NCBI GenBank assembly: GCA_017883165.1
Contig: JADGOC010000006.1
Coordinates: 1-57,035, forward strand
DNA length: 57,035 nt
Direction of reading: 5' to 3'
From: Acidobacteriota bacterium
GTDB lineage: Bacteria > Acidobacteriota > Vicinamibacteria > Vicinamibacterales > CAVVIG01
In this document: positions 50,072-57,035 of the stretch, in pieces
Numbering within the stretch: position 1 is the stretch's first letter
Layout: each line of letters opens with the position of its first letter
Made by a program: the position numbers and the translations under genes
Notes under the pieces: model-generated
The model's database searches: none
Seen by the model: the letters and a program-made list of their open reading frames with translations, nothing else
What the model was told of the DNA's origin: nothing

Positions 50072-51186
50072 CTGCACGCTACCTCGAGAAGGGCGGGAAG
50101 CACGCGGTCGGCGCCGAAATGATCGCGCGCGATGTCGGCCGCGCACCGGGCGTGCCGGTCGTAGTCGCCGTTGATGCGGTCGATGCCGGCCAGCGCCTCC
50201 TCGGGCGACGAGAACGCGAGCAGCCCCTCGCCCGACGGCAGATGCGCCGTCCAGCCCGTGTCCTGCACGAGCGCCGGACGGCCGGCGGCCAGATAACACG
50301 CCGTGCGATCGCTGAACCAGCCCGATCGCGTCGCGACGTAGGTGTGCTTGGCGACGCCGAACTCGGCCTTCGACCGCTGGATGAAATCGCGGTAGTCCCA
50401 CAGCGACCGCGAGATGCCCATCGCGTCCACCGTTGCCCAGCCGTGCTCGCGCAGGAGCGCCTGCGGGCCGTTGATCGCGAGCTCGAAGGGCTGCGTGGTC
50501 CGCGACGGCAGGTCGATGTACTTGATGAACTCCTGATCCTTGTTCCCGCCGACGTCGATGAAGCTCTCGATCTGCCAGGTCATCACGGTCGTGAAGCGAT
50601 CGCGCGGCGCGGCGTCAGTTCGCCACTCGTCGAGCGTCACCGGCTGCCACGTCTTGTGCCAGATGAAATCACCGGTCGGTACCGGCGAGGCGGCGGTGCC
50701 GATGTTCGATCCGAAGGTGAACAGATGATCGAACCGGCGGAAGAACTCGACGTACCACGGCTCGGCCTTGGCGATGGCGAGCTGCGTGAAGGCCGGATCG
50801 GAATCGATGAACGCCTTGCTGGGAATACGCGCGTACTCGTCGCGCCAAAACCACGATCCGCCAGACAGATTAAGAAAGAGGTCCGCGTCGGCGCAGTATC
50901 GCCGCACGTCCTCGGCGCTGCGGCCATGGTAGGTGCCGTCGTAGTTGACGAACGCCCAGCGATCGCCCAGGCCGAACGGCTCGAGCGCGTTGTGAATGTA
51001 GGATGTTCCGTAGCTCGGGTCGGTGGCGCGGGTGTTCTGCACCGGATCGTAAACACACTCGCCCGTGTCCTCGATGTAGAAGACCTCGTGGCCGAGCGCG
51101 CGCAGGCCGAGCAGATACATCAGCGAACACCAGGTGACGCCGCCGAATGGATAGCGGGCAATAATCCCCGCGACCAGGATCTTCAT
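50068..51186 (-). CDS. CgeB-like glycosyltransferase
   Basis: A 372-residue protein from ATG 51186 (MKILVAGIIARYPFGGVTWC). The N-terminal fold contains YLLGLRALGHEVFYIEDTGE. The C-terminal half has KAEFGVAKHTYVATRSGWFS, DRTACYLAAGRPALVQDTGW and FSSPEEALAGIDRINGDYDR, the glycosyltransferase group-1 or CgeB pattern where a nucleotide-sugar is bound. It starts 13 nt after the ABC exporter and overlaps the GT4 gene by ATGA. The sugar and the acceptor are unknown. Confidence 0.85.
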   Translation of the reverse strand: MKILVAGIIARYPFGGVTWCSLMYLLGLRALGHEVFYIEDTGECVYDPVQNTRATDPSYGTSYIHNALEPFGLGDRWAFVNYDGTYHGRSAEDVRRYCADADLFLNLSGGSWFWRDEYARIPSKAFIDSDPAFTQLAIAKAEPWYVEFFRRFDHLFTFGSNIGTAASPVPTGDFIWHKTWQPVTLDEWRTDAAPRDRFTTVMTWQIESFIDVGGNKDQEFIKYIDLPSRTTQPFELAINGPQALLREHGWATVDAMGISRSLWDYRDFIQRSKAEFGVAKHTYVATRSGWFSDRTACYLAAGRPALVQDTGWTAHLPSGEGLLAFSSPEEALAGIDRINGDYDRHARCAADIARDHFGADRVLPALLEVACR

Positions 51187-51199
51187 GAGAGTGCAGATT

Positions 51200-53032
51200 T
51201 CAACGTTTTGCAGCCTCGATGAGCTCGTCCACGCTTTCCGGATCGTCCAGCGACTTGCCGACCGACAGCCGCGCACACATCCGGCGATAGAGCTGGCTGG
51301 TCTTGAGCAGCTCGTCGTGTCTGCCCTGCGCGACGATCCGGCCGCCGTCGAGTACGAGAATCCGGTCGGCGTCGCGCACGGTCGACAAGCGGTGCGCGAT
51401 GACAATCGTCGTCCTTCCCGCGCGCAGCCGCCGCAGCGCGGCGAACACGATCTCTTCCGAGATCGCGTCGAGCGAGGACGTCGGCTCGTCGAGGATGAGA
51501 ATCGGCGCGCCCTTGATGATCGCGCGCGCGACGCTCAGCCGCTGGCGCTCGCCGCCCGACAGCCCGCCGCCCGCTTCGGCGATCTCCGTGTCGTACCCCT
51601 TCGAGAGACGCGAGATGAAGTCGTGCGCGTGCGCCGCGCGCGCCGCGTCTTCGATGTCCTGCGGCGTCGCGTCGAGCCGGCCGTACCTCAAGTTGTCGCC
51701 GATCGTGCCCTGGAAGAGCATCGGCTCCTGCAGCACGATCGCGATCTTGTCGCGCAGCGACCGCACACGGTACTTCTGCACATCCACGCCGTCGACGAGC
51801 ACGGAGCCTGACGAGGCGTTGTAGAACCGCGGGATCAGGCTGACCAGCGTCGTCTTGCCGGCGCCGGTCAGCCCAACGAGCGCGACCATCTCCCCGGGCT
51901 TCGCGTCGAACGTGATGTGTCGCAGCACCTCGGTCCCGTCGGGGTACTTGAACCCGACGTCGTCGAACTGAATGTTGCCCGTGACGTGGGTCGCGTCGAG
52001 AGCGTCTGGCGCGTCGAGGGTTTCTGGCAGCATCTCGAAGATCGCGCGCACGCGCTTGGCGCCGGCGAGCGCGCCCTGCAACTGGCCCGTCGTGTGCGCA
52101 ATCGCCGACAACGGCCCGTACACCATGCCGAGGTACGACAGCACGACCGTGAGCTGGCCGAGCGTCATCTGGCCCCGCAGGACGTGCTGGCCGCCCACGA
52201 TCAGGACGAGCGCCGTTCCAAAAATGACGATCGTGCTGACGACGACCGAGAAGAGCGACTCCTGCCAGGTAATGCTGATGCGCGCCTTCATCACCGCGTC
52301 GCCGGTCTGGGAGAAGCGCCGGGCCTCGTACGGCTCGCGCGCAAAGCTCTTCACGAGGCGCATCGCGGCGAAGACCTCGTACAGGCGCTCGACGAGCTTC
52401 GATTCGAGCTCCTTCACGCGCTCGGTCCGGAACACCAGCGTCGTCGTGTAATAGCGAAGACAGATGTACAGGAACGGCACCACCGTGAGCGCAAGCAGCG
52501 AGATCGTCAGGTCGATGTGCGCGAGCCAGCCGAACATCACGACGAGCGTGATGACCGACGAGGCGAGCGGAAACATGCCGCTCATGACGAGGTTCTCGAT
52601 CGAATAAGCGTCGGTCTCGAGCCGGTAGACGGCGTCGCCGGTGTTGGTCGTGACGTGATGATGCAGGGCGAGCGCCTGCAGATGCTCGAACAGCTTGAAG
52701 CGCAGGTCGTACACCATCCGCTGGCCCGTATCCACCTGCACTTGCGTGTGGAACATCGACGCGAATTGGTTGGTCACCTGCAGCACGACGCCCGCAAGCA
52801 CGACGATGACGAGCAGCGAGAGGTCGTGATGGCCGGCCACGCGATCGACCCAGCCCTGAATGAATGGCCGGAACGGATGTCTGAGCAGCACGTGATCCAC
52901 GATGACCGCCAGCGGCCAGGGCTGCAGCGCTCCCAGCCCGATCTCGAGGAGCGAGAGAAACACGAGCAGCCACACGCGGCCCCGATACGGCCGCAAGAAC
53001 GACAACGTCCACGGGATGAGCGTCTGTGGCAT
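51200..53032 (-). CDS. MsbA-type ABC exporter (fused permease-ATPase)
   Basis: A 610-residue ABCB-like half-transporter from ATG 53032. Six membrane segments occupy about residues 15-310, and the ATPase about 345-590. Motifs: Walker A GLTGAGKTT, Q-loop VLQEPMLFQGT, signature LSGGERQRL, Walker B ILILDEPTSSLD, H-loop IVIAHRLSTV; all intact. The ATG shares one base with the stop of the giant fusion protein (TGATG). Family members flip lipids, lipid-linked glycans or peptides. Among glycosyltransferases, a lipid-linked glycan is the natural guess. Confidence 0.94.
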   Translation of the reverse strand: MPQTLIPWTLSFLRPYRGRVWLLVFLSLLEIGLGALQPWPLAVIVDHVLLRHPFRPFIQGWVDRVAGHHDLSLLVIVVLAGVVLQVTNQFASMFHTQVQVDTGQRMVYDLRFKLFEHLQALALHHHVTTNTGDAVYRLETDAYSIENLVMSGMFPLASSVITLVVMFGWLAHIDLTISLLALTVVPFLYICLRYYTTTLVFRTERVKELESKLVERLYEVFAAMRLVKSFAREPYEARRFSQTGDAVMKARISITWQESLFSVVVSTIVIFGTALVLIVGGQHVLRGQMTLGQLTVVLSYLGMVYGPLSAIAHTTGQLQGALAGAKRVRAIFEMLPETLDAPDALDATHVTGNIQFDDVGFKYPDGTEVLRHITFDAKPGEMVALVGLTGAGKTTLVSLIPRFYNASSGSVLVDGVDVQKYRVRSLRDKIAIVLQEPMLFQGTIGDNLRYGRLDATPQDIEDAARAAHAHDFISRLSKGYDTEIAEAGGGLSGGERQRLSVARAIIKGAPILILDEPTSSLDAISEEIVFAALRRLRAGRTTIVIAHRLSTVRDADRILVLDGGRIVAQGRHDELLKTSQLYRRMCARLSVGKSLDDPESVDELIEAAKR

Positions 53033-56000
53033 CAACCGCCCTTCCTCGTTGGCGCCCCGAGCGGTAGCGGCGGCACCAGGTTCGGCGTCAGGTTCGGAAT
53101 GTTCAGCACCACGAGCTTGTCGAGGCTCGAGTCCGCGACGTAGAGCCATCGCCGTTTCGGCGCGAAGGCCACGCGCGTCGGCGCGCCGAAGACGACGCGA
53201 CCCTCGTCGCTCACGTTGCGCATGATCCCGTCGGGGCCGACCGCGCGCACCAGCCCGTTGTAGTAGTCGGCGATAAAGATCGTCAGCGCGCCGCCCGGTT
53301 CGGACATCAGGGCGATGCCGGCGGCTCCCGCCAGCATGGCATCGGTCGCCGGACCGTCGTCGCCAGAATTCCCCCATTTGCCGTTCCCGGCGACGGTGCT
53401 GATGATGTGGGTCTTCGCGTCAACCCTGCGGACACGGTTGTGATGCAGGTCCGCGATGTACAGGTCGCCGTTGCGAGGGTCGAGCGCGACGTCGCTCGGC
53501 ATGTTGAGGTGAGCCGCGGTCGCCGGCCCGCCATCGCCGACTGGCTGGTTGTCGCCGGGGGTACCGTCCCCCGCAACCGTGTGGATGAGGCCTGTCGCGT
53601 GATCGATCATGCGGATGCGGTAATTCAGCGTGTCGGCGATGTAGATGTCGCCGTTGGACGCCGCGGCAACCGCGTTCGGCGTGTTGAGCGCCGCTTCGGT
53701 CGCCGGCTTCTCGTCGCCGTCGTACCCGCTCTCGCCCGATCCCGCGATCGTGGTGATGATGCCCGTCGGCCTGTCGACGCGGCGGATCCGATCGTTGTGT
53801 GAATCGGCGACGATCAGGTCGTCGTCGGGCGCGATCGCCACGCCGTCCGGCGTGTCCAGCTGCGCATCGGTCGCCAGCCCGTCGTCGCCCGAAAAGCCGG
53901 TGCCGAGGTCGTTGTTGCCGACGACGGTCGTGATGATCGTGTTCCGCGCGTCGATGCGCCGGATGACGTCGTTGTTCGAGTCGGCGAAATAGATGTCGCC
54001 GCTCGGGGCGACGACGATGCCGCCGGGCGTGTCGATCCACGCCTCCAACGCCGGTCCGTAGTCGCCGGCGTATCCCTTGCGCGCGCCGATCACTTCGACG
54101 GTCGCCGCTTCGCGCAGCATGAAGGTGCTCGCGCCGAGCGCGAGAATCATCACGACGAAGATGATGGCGCTGCGGAGTCCGTACATTCTGAGCAGCGACG
54201 GCGCGAGAAGCGGCGTCCGCGCCGGCCCGGACTTCATCGCCACCATCCCCTGGCTGAGCGCCACCTGATGGACACCGCGGCGGACGGTCGCCGTGGCCTG
54301 GGCGGTCCGCCATGCGGCGAAGCCGAAGGCGATAAGCGTCAGAAGGGCGGCCACACCTCCCGCCAGCAGACGCCCTCCCGGCGGTGGCCGCCGCGACGCG
54401 ACGTTGGCGCTGACCACCGCGAGCAGCGCCGCGCCCAGCACGACCGCGGTCACCACGCCGAACGTCGTCGGGCGCAGATGCGTGCTGACGCGCAGGAGGC
54501 CCTTGCCCGCGCCGTGATCCTCGACGAGCGCGCGGATGTCGAGCCACGCCCAGCGGCCGACGAAGACGCTGACGTCGCGATCGTCGGACCACCCCTCGTC
54601 GATCTCGATCGTCCGCACCGCGCGCGACCGCCGCAACCACTCGGTGACTTTGGCGAGCACGCGATCGGCCGACGTCCAGCTCTCGCTCCAGTAGCGGTCT
54701 TCGGTGACGCTGCCTGAGATCAGCAGCAGCGCCCGCCACGCCTCCTTGAGCGACGGACGCGGCCCGCCGCTCGTCTGACGCTCCGACTGCGGCAGCGCGA
54801 CTTCCGGCGGCGCGAGCAGGCCGCGGACGTGCCCGCGCAGCCGCGCGATCGGCTGGAGGAAGTGCAGATACGCGACGATCGTGCGATACCACAGCCGGCT
54901 ACCCGGCAGCGAATCGACGTCGGATCGCATCGCATACGTCAGGTTCTTCGCGAGGGTGAGCGCGATGCCGACCAGACCCGTGCCGAGCAGGAGCGCCACC
55001 GCCCAGCGATGCTGGTCGGTCGCCGCCGCCGTCGCGACGCCCGCAATCGCCAGCACGAACGACAACACCTGCCACTTGATGGAATGGGGCAGGAAGGCGA
55101 ACGGGTGGACGTCGGTGCGGTAGACGGACGGAAACGCCGCCGTGCCCCAGACGCCGGCGTTGATGCGCGTGCTCCAGAGCGATCGGACAAACGGCAGCGG
55201 GCTGTAGATGCGGCCGTGCCACAGCATGTGCCCGTCGAGGAATTTGTCGGGATGATGCGCCATCAGCCACGTCTCGCCCTCGCCGTAGCCGACCTGCTGC
55301 CGCCAGTACGCCTTCACGCTGGACCGATGGTGGTGCCAGACGAGCGCCGCCGCCGCGAAGCCGATCTTCCAGCCGCGCGCCTGCAGCCGCCAGCACACAT
55401 CCACATCGTCGCCCGCGCGGAGATAGATCGGATTAAAGCCGCCGATCGCGAGGAGCGCCTCGCGCCGGAACGCCATGTTGCAGCCCGGCACGTGTTCCGC
55501 CGTGCGATCGTCGAGCAGCACGTGCGTCGGCCCACCGGGCGCGCGCGCGATCGACTGCGCCATCGGCGGATCATCAGGCGGCACCACGTTGGGCCCGCCG
55601 GAGGCGACGACGTCGGAGTTGAGGAACGGCTGAACGAGAAACGTCAGCCAGTCGCGATCCGCGCTGACGTCGGCGTCCGTGTAGGCGACGATGTCGCCGA
55701 CGGCGGCCGCGAGGCCGACGTTACGCGCCGCGCTCAACCCGCCGTTGGCAATGTCGATGACGCGGACGCGCGGATGCTGATGGCCGATCTCGCTCGTGCG
55801 ATCGCGCGATCCGTCGTTCACGAGAATGATCTCGTAATCCGGATAGGTCAGCTTGTCGAGCGAGGCCAGGCAGCCCTCGAGCGTGTCGGCCGCGTTGTAG
55901 GCGCAGACGACGACCGAGATGCGGGGCCAGGTGCGTTGAACGGCCGGCGGAAACGGCGCGTTGTCGAACGCCGCTTGCACGGCGAGCGCGGCCGGCTTGG

Positions 56001-56913
56001 TGTTCCGCTCGCGATCGACCAGCCCGAACGACCAGTCCACGACCGGATGCCCGCCGCGCCACCACTCGTCGGTCCACGCGAAGGCGATCGCGCCGCAGGC
56101 GCCCTCCTCGAACGCGGCGCGGATGTGCATCGCCGTGATCTCGGCCTGTCCCGCTTCACCTTCGCGAATGCTGTCGGCGCCGGCCTCGGCCAGCAGCAGC
56201 GGCTTCTGGCCGGCGATGTGCTGCAGGCGCGCGATGTACGCGCGCAGCTCCGGCTCGCGGTGCAGGTAGAGGTTGAAGGCGCAAACGTCGAAGAAGGAGA
56301 GATCGAGAAACTCCGTCGGCGGAAAGTTGACGTAGGTGAAGAGCGCGCCGGGCGCCGCGTCCTTGGCGTCCTGATAGATCTCGCGCAGGAAGCGCTCGAC
56401 GCGGACGCGCCCGTGCCACCGCACGACGGGCGCGGGAATCTCGTTGCCCAGCGCGAGCATGAGCACGGCCGGGTGATCGGCGATCTCGGCGACCTTGCCC
56501 GCGAGCTCGCGCCGAATCGCCCGCTTCAGCCGTCTATCGTCGAGAAACGCGACGTGCTGCGACCAGGGCAGGCCCACCATGACGCGCAAGCCGAGCCGGG
56601 CCGCCTCGTCGAGCAGCTCGCGCCGCGGTGGCGTGTAGACGCGGACCGTGTTGATGCCGAACTCCGCCATCAGGCGGAAGTCCCGAGCGATTTGCTGAGC
56701 TGGAGGGAACTGGTAGCCTTCGGCGTCGGGCGCAAATGTCCCGTACGTCACGCCCTTGACGAGAAAGCGCTCGTCGCCCGCGCGCAGAAATTTTCCGTCC
56801 GCGACGATCCGGGCGGCCCGCGCCGGCGCCGTGTCGCGACGAAGATCCGGGGCAGCCTGAACGGCAGTACTCACAGGGTTGTGTGACGCCTCGCATTGTA
56901 GCGAGGCAAACAC
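53032..56913 (-). CDS. multidomain glycosidase-like / GT2 / NHL membrane protein
   Basis: A 1293-residue protein. Residues ~35-315 form a GH2-type TIM barrel with an acid/base motif LALGNEIPAP (E158) and nucleophile motif LLLAEAGADS (E243). Residues ~331-560 are a GT2 glycosyltransferase (VVVCAYNAADTLEGCLASLD, YTDADVSAD with D413 and D415, RAGDDVDVCWRLQARGW). Membrane segments lie near 613-632, 637-656, 818-838, 847-868 and 914-933. Residues ~950-1270 are NHL repeats (GDIYFADSNNDVIRRID and four more) of a beta-propeller. The start is GTG 56913 or GTG 56874. It is the first gene of the six-gene operon and presumably builds or extends a glycan at the membrane. This combination is unusual; its activities are not proven. 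Confidence 0.85.
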   Translation of the reverse strand: MFASLQCEASHNPVSTAVQAAPDLRRDTAPARAARIVADGKFLRAGDERFLVKGVTYGTFAPDAEGYQFPPAQQIARDFRLMAEFGINTVRVYTPPRRELLDEAARLGLRVMVGLPWSQHVAFLDDRRLKRAIRRELAGKVAEIADHPAVLMLALGNEIPAPVVRWHGRVRVERFLREIYQDAKDAAPGALFTYVNFPPTEFLDLSFFDVCAFNLYLHREPELRAYIARLQHIAGQKPLLLAEAGADSIREGEAGQAEITAMHIRAAFEEGACGAIAFAWTDEWWRGGHPVVDWSFGLVDRERNTKPAALAVQAAFDNAPFPPAVQRTWPRISVVVCAYNAADTLEGCLASLDKLTYPDYEIILVNDGSRDRTSEIGHQHPRVRVIDIANGGLSAARNVGLAAAVGDIVAYTDADVSADRDWLTFLVQPFLNSDVVASGGPNVVPPDDPPMAQSIARAPGGPTHVLLDDRTAEHVPGCNMAFRREALLAIGGFNPIYLRAGDDVDVCWRLQARGWKIGFAAAALVWHHHRSSVKAYWRQQVGYGEGETWLMAHHPDKFLDGHMLWHGRIYSPLPFVRSLWSTRINAGVWGTAAFPSVYRTDVHPFAFLPHSIKWQVLSFVLAIAGVATAAATDQHRWAVALLLGTGLVGIALTLAKNLTYAMRSDVDSLPGSRLWYRTIVAYLHFLQPIARLRGHVRGLLAPPEVALPQSERQTSGGPRPSLKEAWRALLLISGSVTEDRYWSESWTSADRVLAKVTEWLRRSRAVRTIEIDEGWSDDRDVSVFVGRWAWLDIRALVEDHGAGKGLLRVSTHLRPTTFGVVTAVVLGAALLAVVSANVASRRPPPGGRLLAGGVAALLTLIAFGFAAWRTAQATATVRRGVHQVALSQGMVAMKSGPARTPLLAPSLLRMYGLRSAIIFVVMILALGASTFMLREAATVEVIGARKGYAGDYGPALEAWIDTPGGIVVAPSGDIYFADSNNDVIRRIDARNTIITTVVGNNDLGTGFSGDDGLATDAQLDTPDGVAIAPDDDLIVADSHNDRIRRVDRPTGIITTIAGSGESGYDGDEKPATEAALNTPNAVAAASNGDIYIADTLNYRIRMIDHATGLIHTVAGDGTPGDNQPVGDGGPATAAHLNMPSDVALDPRNGDLYIADLHHNRVRRVDAKTHIISTVAGNGKWGNSGDDGPATDAMLAGAAGIALMSEPGGALTIFIADYYNGLVRAVGPDGIMRNVSDEGRVVFGAPTRVAFAPKRRWLYVADSSLDKLVVLNIPNLTPNLVPPLPLGAPTRKGG
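56888..56907. promoter_or_regulatory. 7-bp inverted repeat around TACAAT at the operon start
   Basis: GCCTCGC (56888-56894) and GCGAGGC (56901-56907) flank ATTGTA, which is TACAAT on the minus strand. A second TACAAT lies at 56916-56921, and TTGATA at 56920-56925 gives a -35 with a 19-nt spacer for the inner box. If the inner box is used, the repeat is an operator; if the outer one is used, it is a hairpin just before GTG 56874. Confidence 0.45.
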
Positions 56914-56963
56914 CTATTGTATCAAGAGGTTGTGAGGCGTTGCAGGCGGAGACAAGCCAAAGA

Positions 56964-57033
56964 GGGGTCGGGAGCCTTTTTCAGTTTCTGCACCCCTTGT
57001 GGTACGCAGAAACTGAAAAAGGCTCCCGACCCC
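56964..57033. repeat. 28-bp perfect inverted repeat, REP/REPIN-like
   Basis: Two 28-nt arms (56964-56991 and 57006-57033) are exact inverse complements, with a 14-nt spacer. The arm starts GGGGTCGGGAGCC, then T5, then CAGTTTCTGC. The length and perfect pairing point to a dispersed palindromic element or a very strong hairpin. It lies between the edge of the window and the glycan operon. A transposase of the RAYT type is not in the window. Confidence 0.85.
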
Positions 57034-57035
57034 CC

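Noticed and set aside
54829-56886. 685-codon plus-strand ORF opposite the giant fusion gene
   Set aside because: Biased R/A/D composition and no motifs; the minus strand holds GH-, GT2- and NHL-type motifs over its whole length.

Overview
The window is GC-rich and densely packed, with many GTG/TTG starts and 1-14 nt gene overlaps. Two tandem ADOP-type permeases (the 'acidobacterial duplicated orphan permease' family), a VPS10/BNR-repeat secreted protein, a carboxypeptidase-regulatory TonB-type receptor, bacillithiol genes and a DUF763 protein together suggest an acidobacterium, probably a Vicinamibacteria-like soil lineage. That assignment is inference from gene content. No rRNA, tRNA, CRISPR array, phage or complete transposon was seen.

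Layout. 1-3.9 kb: 3' end of a BNR/sortilin-like protein, an ECF sigma factor with a FecR-type partner, and two small genes, one behind a palindromic promoter. 3.9-12.9 kb: DinB protein, two ADOP permeases, an ABC-2 exporter (ATPase plus permease) and a secreted M19 dipeptidase. 12.9-13.2 kb: a broken four-helix-bundle (S23-type) gene between inverted heptamer repeats. 13.2-20.6 kb: FAD oxidoreductase, GNAT, secreted unknown, serine hydrolase, TfoX, DUF763, PanE and Ada. 20.6-23.7 kb: FAD oxidoreductase followed by bshB1-bshA. 23.7-26.9 kb (minus strand): radical SAM, DegT aminotransferase and DedA. 27.2-30.1 kb: E1 alpha/beta of a 2-oxoacid dehydrogenase, and a TIGR01777 epimerase on the other strand. 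30.2-37.3 kb: a TetR-controlled tripartite ABC exporter resembling E. coli CecR-YbhGFSR, with a TolC gene inside the operon and two separate, complementary ATPases. 37.3-42.4 kb: TPR protein, PAS-GAF histidine kinase, UMF1-type MFS protein, AAA ATPase. 42.5-46.9 kb: three envelope proteins, including an Omp85-like barrel and a TonB-type receptor. 46.9-56.9 kb (minus strand): a six-gene operon containing a 1293-residue protein that joins a glycosidase-like TIM barrel, a GT2 glycosyltransferase, membrane segments and an NHL propeller, followed by an MsbA-type ABC exporter, two glycosyltransferases, a PIG-L deacetylase and a zinc-ribbon methyltransferase.

The strongest candidate for an undescribed system is this last operon, which looks like a surface-glycan assembly and export pathway. 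A second theme is a set of short tandem repeats with 7-9 nt units, different in sequence at each locus but always at or near gene starts. Two of these (in the tolC-like gene and in one glycosyltransferase) lie inside the first 40 codons, where gain or loss of one 7-nt unit would shift the frame. A third theme is TANNNT -10 boxes 5-8 nt before start codons, which suggests leaderless transcripts.
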